A DNA stretch of 64,000 nt from CAZFHA01 sp964518595 (lineage in GTDB: Bacteria > Bacillota > Clostridia > Saccharofermentanales > Saccharofermentanaceae). Both the position numbers and the translations under genes were made by a program. Shown one piece after another: positions 24,625 through 32,702 of the stretch. The notes under the pieces were generated by a model. That model was given only the letters and a program-made list of their open reading frames with translations, searched no databases and was not told the origin of the DNA. The DNA is taken from positions 84,712 through 148,711 of the forward strand of contig CAZFHA010000007.1 in the NCBI GenBank assembly GCA_964518595.1. Reading direction: 5' to 3'. How positions within the stretch are numbered: position 1 is the first letter of the stretch; each line of letters begins with the position of its first letter.

Positions 24625-27102
24625 ATGATTGTAGTTGGATTAGATATCGGCACTACCGGCCTTTGCGCTCTGGCCTACGATACCCCAAGCAAGAGTATCT
24701 TGACCACCAAAATTCTGGCTAATCCGGGAATCCTGGCTGGTTCGTCCCAAGCTCCGCACCATTTTTGCCAAGACCCGGAATCCATTTGGCAAGGTTGCCA
24801 AAGCCTCATAGAAAGTGTAGCTCACCACGTGGGTCAAATTGATGCAATCGGCATAAGCGGGCAAATGCATGGAATTCTGTATCTAGATGAAGCCGGTGTG
24901 CCCCTTTCCCCGCTCTATACTTGGCAAGATCAATCGGGAGAACTGCCTTGGCCAGAAGCTGATTCTGATACCCCCCTTACTTACAGTCAAAAGCTTTCTC
25001 AACTTACAGGTTATCCTATGTCCACGGGCTACGGACTTACAACGCATTTCTATTTACAAAATTCCGGTCAAGTTCCCCCTCTAAGCCACCGGATATCCAC
25101 CATCATGGACTATGTAGCCATGAGGCTATGTAGTAAAAACCAGCCGCTTATTCATAGTAGTAACGCTGCTGCTCTGGGTTTGTATTGTATAGATCAGGGA
25201 AAGTTTGATCAAGAAGCATTAACGCAAGCAAAGATTTCCTCAAAACTACTTCCCCCGGTCAAAACCCGCCCAGAAATCCTTGGCAAGACCAAAGAAGGCT
25301 GGCCGGTAGTATTAGCTTTAGGTGATAACCAAGCCGGAGTTTTAGGCAGCCTTTGTGACGAAAAGGGTATTTTAATTAACATTGGCACCTCGAGTCAAGT
25401 TTCTTTTTTTACTCAGGATCAAAGCCTATTGCCGAATCAGCAAGCAGCCCAACATCGCCCCTACTTCGGCTCGAAAAGCCTCTGGGTTTCCAGTTGTCTC
25501 TGCGGAGGCTACGCCTATCAAATGCTAAAAGACTTTTTTCTCCAATCAGCCAGCCTCTTTTACCCTTCAACAGGTAAACCACCCCAAGAGGTCTATTCCA
25601 TCATGGATGCCGCTGCTTCAGCTGCCCAAAATCTACCCGGCTTAGAAATAGATACCCGGTTTTTCGGGACACGCCAAAATCCCCATCTCCGGGGCAGTAT
25701 TGAGCAGTTAGGTCCTGATAATTTCACCCCCGGTGCCTTTGCCCTGGGGGTATTACGTGGCATGGTTCAAGAGCTCTACCAGAATTATAAGCAAATGGCT
25801 GGGGATGAACTGAAACACAGCTATCTAATTGGCTCTGGAAACGCCATAACTCATAGTCCTCTGCTACAAAATCTTATTTCTACTGCCTTTGAGCTCCCCC
25901 TGCGACTGGCTAAGCATACAGAAGGAGCCGCTTTTGGCGCTGCACTACATGCCTATAGCACAGTAAAAAGCTTACCGGCTGAAATAGTAAAAGATCACAT
26001 TCCCTACACCTACTTATCCACGCCTTTCACCCAAAAAATTGCGTCAAAACCAATTTTCTTCCAGCGTAATCGAGTTCGGCGGGTGTATCAAGGCGGCAAA
26101 CAATTCCATGATTTCTTTGGTGATGAAGACAAAGACAATCACTATCCGGAAGAGTGGATTGCCTCAACGGTACGGGCATTGAATAAGGATTCGCAGAACC
26201 CCTTAGAAGGTATGAGTCTTATTAAGGATACAGCTATACCATTTGCCGATCTTTTAGCGGCGGAATCTACAGCACTGCTAGGTGAAGAGACTAGCTTTCC
26301 CCTTCTGGTGAAACTCTTAGATAGCGGAATTCGCCTTCCCCTTCAGACCCATCCCCATAAGGATTTTTCCCAACGCTATTTACATAGTCCCTTTGGCAAA
26401 ACAGAAATGTGGCTTATTTTGTCTACCCGCCCAGAAGCGAGACTCTATTTCGGTTTTCGAGAAAAAATAAGTAAAGCCGCTTTTACTAAAGCAATTGAGG
26501 AAAGCAGAGAAAATAAATCGGTAATGACTAGCCTGGTGAATGAAATTACACCTAAGCCTGGAGAAGTCTATCTTATACCTGCCAGGGCAGTCCATGCCAT
26601 AGGCTACGGTTGTCTACTCTTAGAAGTGCAAGAACCTACCGATTTTACCATTCAACCGGAATACTGGTGTGGAGATTATCTTTTGCAGCCAGAGGAAATG
26701 TATCTTGGTCTAGACCCAGAGATAGCACTAGAGTGCTTTGATTTTGAACTCACAGGAAAAGAAAGTCTTCAAAAGGCCAAGCGAAGTCCCCAAGTTGTTT
26801 TTCAAAGCCGGGGAATACTTTTAGAAAACTTAATTAGCGCTAAAGATACCCCTTGCTTCTCTTGCCAAAGATTGAGCCTTACTCATAGTAGTTATCTCCT
26901 TGAAGCCGCCCCCGCCGTGTATGTAGTTTTGGAGGGTCAAGGAAAGCTCCTGTCACCAGATAAAGACTTTTCTCCTATAGCTATAAAAAAAGGCGATTAC
27001 TTTTTTCTCCCGGCAACTTTGCGTCAACGCTGTGAACTAAGAACTACAGAAAAACTCCTTGTGGCTATCTGTCTGCCTCCGGGAAAAAAATTAGCAATAT
27101 AA
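24625..27102 (+). CDS. FGGY carbohydrate kinase fused to a class I mannose-6-phosphate-isomerase-like domain
   Basis: 825-aa two-enzyme protein. Residues 1-465 form an FGGY kinase close to xylulokinase/sedoheptulokinase: GLDIGTTGLCALAYD, ISGQMHGILY, GDNQAGVLGS (probable catalytic Asp) and LINIGTSSQVSFF. Residues from about 480 match the clostridial phosphomannose-isomerase-like family, beginning RVYQGGKQFHDFFG, then YPEEWIASTVRALN, with metal-ligand segments LQTHPHKDFSQRYL, FGKTEMWLIL and YLIPARAVHAIGYG, and a C-terminal cupin half. AAGGAG precedes the ATG. Such partners are usually separate genes; here they share one chain, which suggests consecutive phosphorylation and aldose-ketose isomerisation of one sugar. 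Substrate unknown. Confidence 0.85.
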   Translation: MIVVGLDIGTTGLCALAYDTPSKSILTTKILANPGILAGSSQAPHHFCQDPESIWQGCQSLIESVAHHVGQIDAIGISGQMHGILYLDEAGVPLSPLYTWQDQSGELPWPEADSDTPLTYSQKLSQLTGYPMSTGYGLTTHFYLQNSGQVPPLSHRISTIMDYVAMRLCSKNQPLIHSSNAAALGLYCIDQGKFDQEALTQAKISSKLLPPVKTRPEILGKTKEGWPVVLALGDNQAGVLGSLCDEKGILINIGTSSQVSFFTQDQSLLPNQQAAQHRPYFGSKSLWVSSCLCGGYAYQMLKDFFLQSASLFYPSTGKPPQEVYSIMDAAASAAQNLPGLEIDTRFFGTRQNPHLRGSIEQLGPDNFTPGAFALGVLRGMVQELYQNYKQMAGDELKHSYLIGSGNAITHSPLLQNLISTAFELPLRLAKHTEGAAFGAALHAYSTVKSLPAEIVKDHIPYTYLSTPFTQKIASKPIFFQRNRVRRVYQGGKQFHDFFGDEDKDNHYPEEWIASTVRALNKDSQNPLEGMSLIKDTAIPFADLLAAESTALLGEETSFPLLVKLLDSGIRLPLQTHPHKDFSQRYLHSPFGKTEMWLILSTRPEARLYFGFREKISKAAFTKAIEESRENKSVMTSLVNEITPKPGEVYLIPARAVHAIGYGCLLLEVQEPTDFTIQPEYWCGDYLLQPEEMYLGLDPEIALECFDFELTGKESLQKAKRSPQVVFQSRGILLENLISAKDTPCFSCQRLSLTHSSYLLEAAPAVYVVLEGQGKLLSPDKDFSPIAIKKGDYFFLPATLRQRCELRTTEKLLVAICLPPGKKLAI

Positions 27103-27143
27103 GCTTTATCAGTCCCCTTGCTAATGATATCCAACCGCCTCCG

Positions 27144-27181
27144 CCATTCACACCCATTCACAATTTCACAATTTATTCACA
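27144..27181 (+). repeat. Four direct TTCACA-type repeats, one a perfect DnaA-box match
   Basis: CCATTCACA (27144-27152), CCATTCACA (27154-27162), AATTTCACA (27162-27170) and TTATTCACA (27173-27181) are spaced about one helical turn apart. The last one matches the TTATNCACA DnaA consensus. They lie upstream of a GATAAT -10-like box (27191-27196) for the lipoprotein gene. Confidence 0.5.
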
Positions 27182-27243
27182 TTTTTGTAGGATAATAGAG
27201 CTGACATAGTGTCGCTTAGATTGTGCGAAAGGTGGGGGTTATT

Positions 27244-28074
27244 ATGAAGAAACTACTGAGTGGATTAATTTTAACAGTTCTACTACTGTCACTCTTAAAC
27301 AGTTGCAGCCCTTCAGAATCAACAAATAGTAACAGCAGTAATGAAAGTCAGTCCCAAAATACCGCTACAGGATCGGAGGCTTCCGGTGACAGTACCGCTG
27401 TGACTACGCAGAAGGCCGTTCCCCTATCAGCGGACAGTCCGGCTAAAGGTTACTCTGGTTATCTGGAAGTAAAAAGTGATGCCTTGGAAAAAATTCTCAA
27501 CGCCGCATCCGTAGATGAGCAGACCAACCTTACTATTTCTCAAGGTGTTTTGCCTGTTTCCATGAGCGATCTCTCGCTGCTTTTTCTTACGGTTCTGGAT
27601 AATCAAGATAGTTTAGTAACAGAAAAAGCCTTAAACTTTCTTGGGCTCAATAATGTCTCTATAAAAAGAGAAGACATGGGCTATACCATTACTTACGATA
27701 ACCCCGAAGGAAAAAGCTTTGTACTGACATGCCTCTATGACTCTCCTAATGATCGACTTCACGCAGAACTGAAAGATGGGCAAGGAAAGACCGTTCTCTA
27801 TTTTGACTATATTAAAGTAGGTAGTGCCTATGTATCACAGACCTATTTCGATACTGGTGAAAACTATTACTTAGTAAAGGGTTATTTTGACAAAGACACC
27901 GTAGCCGCTTTTGGCATTGAAGAAAGCCTCACCATACCTGCTTCCCTCTGGGAGCAAGAAGATTTAACGCCAGATTTTGTTAAAAATGGTTCTCTCTACG
28001 TAATTTTGCAGCAAGGAACACTAATTTATGGCAACCGTAGTAAAGAGATGATCTTTCAAACCAGAGAAAACTAA
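27244..28074 (+). CDS. Lipoprotein of unknown function
   Basis: The frame opens at a GTG (27223), but GGTGGGGG before the ATG at 27244 fits a shorter signal peptide (276 aa). The N-terminus MKKLLSGLILTVLLLSLLNSC is a lipoprotein signal with lipobox LLNSC. A Ser/Asn/Thr-rich linker of about 50 residues follows, then a beta-rich domain (from SPAKGYSGYLEVKSDALEKIL) of about 200 residues without cysteines. I recognise no family. It ends at a strong terminator and has its own upstream region, so a link with the preceding radical-enzyme operon is possible but not shown. Confidence 0.7.
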   Translation: MKKLLSGLILTVLLLSLLNSCSPSESTNSNSSNESQSQNTATGSEASGDSTAVTTQKAVPLSADSPAKGYSGYLEVKSDALEKILNAASVDEQTNLTISQGVLPVSMSDLSLLFLTVLDNQDSLVTEKALNFLGLNNVSIKREDMGYTITYDNPEGKSFVLTCLYDSPNDRLHAELKDGQGKTVLYFDYIKVGSAYVSQTYFDTGENYYLVKGYFDKDTVAAFGIEESLTIPASLWEQEDLTPDFVKNGSLYVILQQGTLIYGNRSKEMIFQTREN

Positions 28075-28102
28075 AAGTCTAAGGATAGACATAGTATAAT
28101 CG

Positions 28103-28142
28103 AAAAAGGACACTGTTTCAAAAATAAACAGCGTCCTTTTTC
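28103..28142. terminator. Bidirectional rho-independent terminator between the lipoprotein and glutaredoxin genes
   Basis: AAAAAGGAC-A-CTGTTT pairs with AAACAG-C-GTCCTTTTT across a 7-nt loop, with A and T tracts on both sides. It serves the convergent genes ending at 28074 and 28202. Confidence 0.9.
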
Positions 28143-28201
28143 TTCGGTCAGTTGCTCTGTGCATGAGTAAATTCAACCAGTCTTCTTCCCTTATGAATTT
28201 A

Positions 28202-28459
28202 CTAGGAGAGACCCAAGAGCTTAACCAGTTCACCTTGGCGATGCAAAGCCATCATATCATCACAGCCGCCAATAAATTTTTTATTAATAAAAATCTGTGG
28301 AACCGTATCCCAATGGGTTTGAGACTGAATTTGCCTATATTCCTCTGGTTGCCGATAGATATCTATTTCTTCGTATTCCACGCCCAACTCTTTGAAGAGC
28401 CCCTTGGCACGGATACAATATGGACAACCTGCCATAGTATAAATAACCACCTGATTCAT
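28202..28459 (-). CDS. Glutaredoxin (GrxC type)
   Basis: Small thiol-disulfide oxidoreductase of 85 aa. MNQVVIYTMAGCPYCIRAKGLF carries the dithiol CPYC active site; TVPQIFINKKFIGGCDD contains the cis-Pro and the GG glutathione-binding loop. Monocistronic, with GGAGG just before the ATG. The electron source (glutathione or a thioredoxin-like system) cannot be told from here. Confidence 0.93.
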   Translation of the reverse strand: MNQVVIYTMAGCPYCIRAKGLFKELGVEYEEIDIYRQPEEYRQIQSQTHWDTVPQIFINKKFIGGCDDMMALHRQGELVKLLGLS

Positions 28460-28593
28460 CTGTACCTACCTCCTAAGTCAAAGTCTTACCTAAAATTGTA
28501 GCAAAAGAAAACTTTCGCTTCCGTAACCTTTGCAAAACTAGAGGCAGATAAATAATGTCATTTCCACCTTCAGCTATCTGCAGCTTATAAAGT

Positions 28594-29847
28594 CTACCCA
28601 GGATTCTTAACTTCTATTCTTAGCCGCTTTATCGTGTGTTTGTCTGTTTCCAGAACAATAATACGAATTTTTTCCAACTCTAAAACATCTTGTGGCTCAG
28701 GAAAGCGATGTAAAGAACCCACAACATATCCGCCAATTGAGGCGTAATCTTTTGATAACAACTCTAAGCCCAAGGCCTCATTAACATCTTGCAAATGGGT
28801 TGTCCCCTCTACCAGATAACTGTTGTTACCTAAAGGAAGAATATCTGCTTTGCCTTCATCAAATTCGTCAAAAATATCGCCAACAATTTCTTCCAATAAA
28901 TCTTCCATGGTAATAAGTCCATCAGTTCCGCCATATTCATCCAGAATAACCGCCAACTGAATCTTCTTTTCCCTCATTCGGGCAAAGACTTCATCAATCT
29001 TCTCTTTTTCATAAACAAACAGCGCCGGGCGCATAATCGCTTTTGGGGAAAATCCCTCAGGGTTGGGGCGCAGAAGCAAATCTTTTATGTAAAGAACGCC
29101 TATAATATGATCAATATCCGTTGAATAAACCGGCAGTCGAGAAAAATGTCGGCTGGAAAAAAGCGCTAAAACCTCCTCATAGCTGGCATCCTCCGTAACC
29201 GCAACAATTTCTGTTCTTGGGGTCATGGCATTCTTAACCGGCACACCACCAAAGGCAAAGATATTCTGAATCATATTGCGTTCCTCTGTCTCAAGAGCAC
29301 CGCTACTATGGCTTAAATTAACCATGGTCTTAAGTTCTGAGGTAGTAATCTGGGTAACCTCTTCTCCCTTATCGCCCCCAATGAGGCGAACTAAAGCACC
29401 GGTAATAGCGCCAAAAAAAGCAATCAAAGGTCTTAAAATAAAAATAATTATACGTAAGTAAGGAGCTACAAATAGAGCAATGGTCTCCGGGCGCTTAGCG
29501 GCCAGACTTTTAGGTGTAATTTCCGCAAAAATCAAGATAACCAAGGTCATAAACATGGCCGAAAAAGCCACTGAAGAGGGACCTAACCAGCTAGTAAAAA
29601 CCACTGCAGCCAAAGTAGAGGCAATAATCATCACCAAATTATTACCAATTAGAATAGCGCTTAGTAGTCTATCCGGGCGCGCCAAAAGCTGCTCAACCAC
29701 TACAGCATTCTTGCGCTTCTCTTCCACTAAATGACGCAGACGGATACGGTTGATTGAGGTTAAGGCAGTCTCAGCCGTTGAAAAGAATGCGGAAAGTATA
29801 ATTAAAAGTACAAGTACGAGCAATTGAAGAATAACATTCGTATTCAT
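28594..29847 (-). CDS. CNNM/CorC-HlyC family membrane protein (hemolysin-like, CBS domains)
   Basis: 417 aa from the ATG at 29847, which has GGCGGA upstream (the frame opens at 29862). Residues 5-190 form the DUF21/CNNM membrane domain: three to four helices, with AFFSTAETALTSINRIRLRHL and LIFAEITPKSLAAKRPE. Two CBS domains follow (AMTPRTEIVAVTED and AIMRPALFVYEKEKIDE), then a CorC_HlyC domain (YLVEGTTHLQDVNEALG). Family members act in Mg2+ or Co2+ efflux or resistance; hemolysin is a historic name. Single gene, divergent from the DUF4956 gene. Confidence 0.9.
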   Translation of the reverse strand: MNTNVILQLLVLVLLIILSAFFSTAETALTSINRIRLRHLVEEKRKNAVVVEQLLARPDRLLSAILIGNNLVMIIASTLAAVVFTSWLGPSSVAFSAMFMTLVILIFAEITPKSLAAKRPETIALFVAPYLRIIIFILRPLIAFFGAITGALVRLIGGDKGEEVTQITTSELKTMVNLSHSSGALETEERNMIQNIFAFGGVPVKNAMTPRTEIVAVTEDASYEEVLALFSSRHFSRLPVYSTDIDHIIGVLYIKDLLLRPNPEGFSPKAIMRPALFVYEKEKIDEVFARMREKKIQLAVILDEYGGTDGLITMEDLLEEIVGDIFDEFDEGKADILPLGNNSYLVEGTTHLQDVNEALGLELLSKDYASIGGYVVGSLHRFPEPQDVLELEKIRIIVLETDKHTIKRLRIEVKNPG

Positions 29848-30000
29848 AATTTTCCGCCCCATTCTCTATTTAATACATTCATTATAGCTTAAGTTTCGGA
29901 AAAATTGCTGTATGGTTTCAATATTTTGCGTCTTTTCTATTCTAGACAGAGCCAAAGAAAATCTCCTATACTAAGATAAATATGAAAGGTAGGAAATAAA

Positions 30001-30693
30001 ATGATTGATTCACTGCTTAATTTTACAATCAGCACGGGAACCTTAAACTTCCAAAGTCTTATTTCAAGTCTGATTCTATCACTACTTTTGGGTCTAATAA
30101 TTTGCTGGTCATACCGAAAGGGACACCAAAGTGGTACCCCATCCAACAACTTTAGTTTAACACTGATTTTACTGCCTGCAGTGGTTGCAGCTATAATCAT
30201 CCTGGTGGGAACAAATATAGCCAGTGCCTTTAGCTTAGCGGGGGCTTTTTCCATTATTCGCTTCCGAAGTGCACCTGGTGATCCTAAGGATATTCTTTAT
30301 GTGCTCTTAACCATGGCTGTGGGCTTGGCTTCTGGTATGGGGTTCTTAGCCTACGCTGTAATTATTGCCCTTTTGCTTAGTAGTATAATGCTAATTCTGC
30401 AAATCAGCCCTTTATCCAAGGAAAGAGACCAGGCAAAGTTGCTTAAAATTACCATACCCGAAAACGTAGACTATGAAACAGCCTTCAAAGACATTATGGA
30501 AAAATACACCTCCAGACATAGCCTAATGCGCGTGGCAACCACCGATCTCGGCAGCCTTTATGAACTGGTGTACGAGGTTTCTTGCAAAACGTCCATCAAC
30601 GAAAAAGAATTTATTGATGAATTACGCTGTAAAAATAGTAATCTTCGTATCATGCTTCTATCAAAAGCTACTACTGCCACCGATCACTTTTAG
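30001..30693 (+). CDS. DUF4956 family membrane protein
   Basis: 230 aa. Four membrane helices lie in the first 140 residues, with the family hallmark AGAFSIIRFRSAPGDPKDI between helices 2 and 3. A cytosolic C-terminal domain of about 90 aa follows (KITIPENVDYETAFKDIMEKY). AAGGTAGGAA precedes the ATG. Family members often sit beside VTC-type polyphosphate polymerases, but none is present here. Function unknown. Confidence 0.8.
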   Translation: MIDSLLNFTISTGTLNFQSLISSLILSLLLGLIICWSYRKGHQSGTPSNNFSLTLILLPAVVAAIIILVGTNIASAFSLAGAFSIIRFRSAPGDPKDILYVLLTMAVGLASGMGFLAYAVIIALLLSSIMLILQISPLSKERDQAKLLKITIPENVDYETAFKDIMEKYTSRHSLMRVATTDLGSLYELVYEVSCKTSINEKEFIDELRCKNSNLRIMLLSKATTATDHF

Positions 30694-30774
30694 AAATATC
30701 GGCTTTTATCCACCTTCGCTTCCTTTCAACGTGGTAAAATAAGAGGAGTTTACTTACAATTGGGAGGATTAAAG

Positions 30775-31206
30775 ATGAAAAAACTAGTTAATTTGGCGTT
30801 TTACTATGCTATCTTTGCCTTGGCAGGAGGTGTTTTTTATCGGGAATTTACCAAGTTTAATGGTTTTGAAGGACGCACAACGTTGGCCTTTGTTCATCTT
30901 CATGCTTTTGTCTTAGGTAGTTTTTTCCTGCTGCTTTTATTACTACTGGATTCTGTCTTTAAGCTAAGAGACAGAAAGAGCTTTGCAAAATTCTTAATTA
31001 TTTATAATATTGGTCTTCATATTACTTTGGGTACCTTTATCTGGCGCGGTATCCTTCAGGTCTTAGAAATAGCTTTGCCTGCTGGTCAAAGCAGTATGAT
31101 TTCCGGCATTGCCGGATTGGGTCACATTCTTTTAGGTAGCGCTATTATTGCTTTTTTTGTCTTGATAAAAAAGCAAGTAGCGCTAAAGGAAGGGGTCAGT
31201 TATTAA
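30775..31206 (+). CDS. DUF2871 family membrane protein
   Basis: 143 aa from the ATG at 30775 with GGGAGGA upstream; the frame opens at 30760. Four membrane helices: NLAFYYAIFALAGGVFYREF, HLHAFVLGSFFLLLLLLLDS, YNIGLHITLGTFIWRGILQV and GLGHILLGSAIIAFFVLI. The conserved His residues in HLHAF, LHIT and GLGHIL are notable and could bind a metal or heme, but this is speculation. About 80 bp after the DUF4956 gene and possibly co-transcribed. Confidence 0.8.
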   Translation: MKKLVNLAFYYAIFALAGGVFYREFTKFNGFEGRTTLAFVHLHAFVLGSFFLLLLLLLDSVFKLRDRKSFAKFLIIYNIGLHITLGTFIWRGILQVLEIALPAGQSSMISGIAGLGHILLGSAIIAFFVLIKKQVALKEGVSY

Positions 31207-31270
31207 ATTCGAAAAATTTGGGGTCAAGGAGATAAGTCAATTGTCTAAAGCAGGCGCTTCACTAGGTAGA

Positions 31271-31315
31271 TTGGTAATTAAAAAGAGAGTGAAAAGCGCC
31301 CTTTTAAGTTACCAA
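31271..31315. terminator. Terminator-like inverted repeat between convergent genes
   Basis: TTGGTAA (31271-31277) pairs with TTACCAA (31309-31315), continued inward by A/T-rich pairing TTAAAAAG/CTTTTAAG. It serves the DUF2871 gene and the SEC-C gene, which converge here. Confidence 0.6.
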
Positions 31316-31320
31316 TTATA

Positions 31321-32613
31321 CTAGCTCTCCGGTAACTCATTGTTATTTCTTCCACAGCATTTCTTGTATTTTTTACCGCTTCCACAAGGACAAGGGGCGT
31401 TGCGCCCTATTTTTTCTCGGACAAGGGGAATATTATCATTAACAAGCTCATCGTCGAATAGTTTTTCTGGTCTTTGCCACATGTCAGTTAGTTCTACAAT
31501 TGATTGTATCTTCGACGAATTCTTCTTCCTGTCTTTTGACAACTCATAATTAGAGTACCCTCTATTAATCCACTTACGAGTATGTTCTTCGGCAGCAGTG
31601 ATGTCCTCTAGATAATGCTGTAGCAATTTACCTTCTAAAAAAATGTCATTCTTTTCCAGTATATCAACATACATCTGTATGCTATACTCGTCTTTCAGGT
31701 AAACGGCTATCTCACCGGTCATCTCTTTTGCCTTTACCGCCGGAAGCAGTAACTCATGGGTTAAAAATTTTTCAAGATTTTGTAACTGTGACGTCTGCTC
31801 AGTATATTTTTCGTCACTGTAGAGGAGAAACTGCCGCTTAGAAGGAATATAAAGATCGATATCTGATTCAAAGATAAATTCATCCAAGGCGCCGCTTTTG
31901 TACTCCTTCTCCAGCATAAAATGTACTAAATATTCATTTTCTAAATCTAAATCAAAAGTAACACCAATTCGAGAAGAAAGGACTTCATAACATTCCTCTT
32001 CACTAGTCTTGACTTTATTCTGACGATTAAAGATTTTAATAAGTTCTGGTATGGAAAGAAAACCATACAGGTTTACGGCCGCCTCCGCATATTGTGTAAG
32101 TAAGAGTATCCGCTCTTTCCACCTTACAAACTTTGAGTTAGCTAAATCCTTATAGGCCTCTTTGATCTCTCTAGGAATAACATAGTGTAGGTACCCCTTC
32201 CAACGATAGATTACAAGAAATCCAGTCGAGAGCAAAAGCAGTGGCCCATTCTCTAACTCTTCCTCTGCTACTATCATATCGGAGGTTTGTAGCTGCAGAA
32301 ATAGAGCCCATTCTTTTCTTTCAAGCGCAGTCAGAACCAGAAACATTCCTTCTGGACTTAGCATAAGATGAACGAGTTCGGAAATAAGCTCAGCCTTTTT
32401 TAAATAGGAAAAACCTTTTAGCTCGTAAAGTTTGGCTAAAGATTTCAAATATTTAAGGGTGCGTAGCTGCAAGCATCCAGCCAAGTCAAGCTTAGGTTCA
32501 CTGTCGATAAACAGAAAACGCCTAACTTTACTCAACAAATTATCCATATCCCTTTCGAACAACTCTTCATCGTCAATTAATTCGTCCAATTCTGAAAAGG
32601 ATTCTTCTATCAT
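31321..32613 (-). CDS. SEC-C metal-binding motif protein of unknown function
   Basis: 430 aa if started at the ATG 32613; the longer frame begins with TTG. The N-terminus is acidic, followed by an all-helical region with a SAP/Rho-N-like segment (LAKLYELKGFSYLKKAELISELV). The middle has no family I can name. The C-terminus carries a classic SEC-C zinc motif, GRNAPCPCGSGKKYKKCCG, as in SecA tails and many stand-alone proteins. No signal peptide. Monocistronic. The SEC-C motif suggests zinc binding and possible contact with ribosomes or SecB-like partners, but the role is unknown. Confidence 0.75.
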   Translation of the reverse strand: MIEESFSELDELIDDEELFERDMDNLLSKVRRFLFIDSEPKLDLAGCLQLRTLKYLKSLAKLYELKGFSYLKKAELISELVHLMLSPEGMFLVLTALERKEWALFLQLQTSDMIVAEEELENGPLLLLSTGFLVIYRWKGYLHYVIPREIKEAYKDLANSKFVRWKERILLLTQYAEAAVNLYGFLSIPELIKIFNRQNKVKTSEEECYEVLSSRIGVTFDLDLENEYLVHFMLEKEYKSGALDEFIFESDIDLYIPSKRQFLLYSDEKYTEQTSQLQNLEKFLTHELLLPAVKAKEMTGEIAVYLKDEYSIQMYVDILEKNDIFLEGKLLQHYLEDITAAEEHTRKWINRGYSNYELSKDRKKNSSKIQSIVELTDMWQRPEKLFDDELVNDNIPLVREKIGRNAPCPCGSGKKYKKCCGRNNNELPES

Positions 32614-32702
32614 AAAACTCACCAAATTTTCTTTTGTATATTTCTTTACTCATTTTCAACCTTATATTTTGCAGTGCCTACAGGCAATATATCACAGGCA
32701 AG

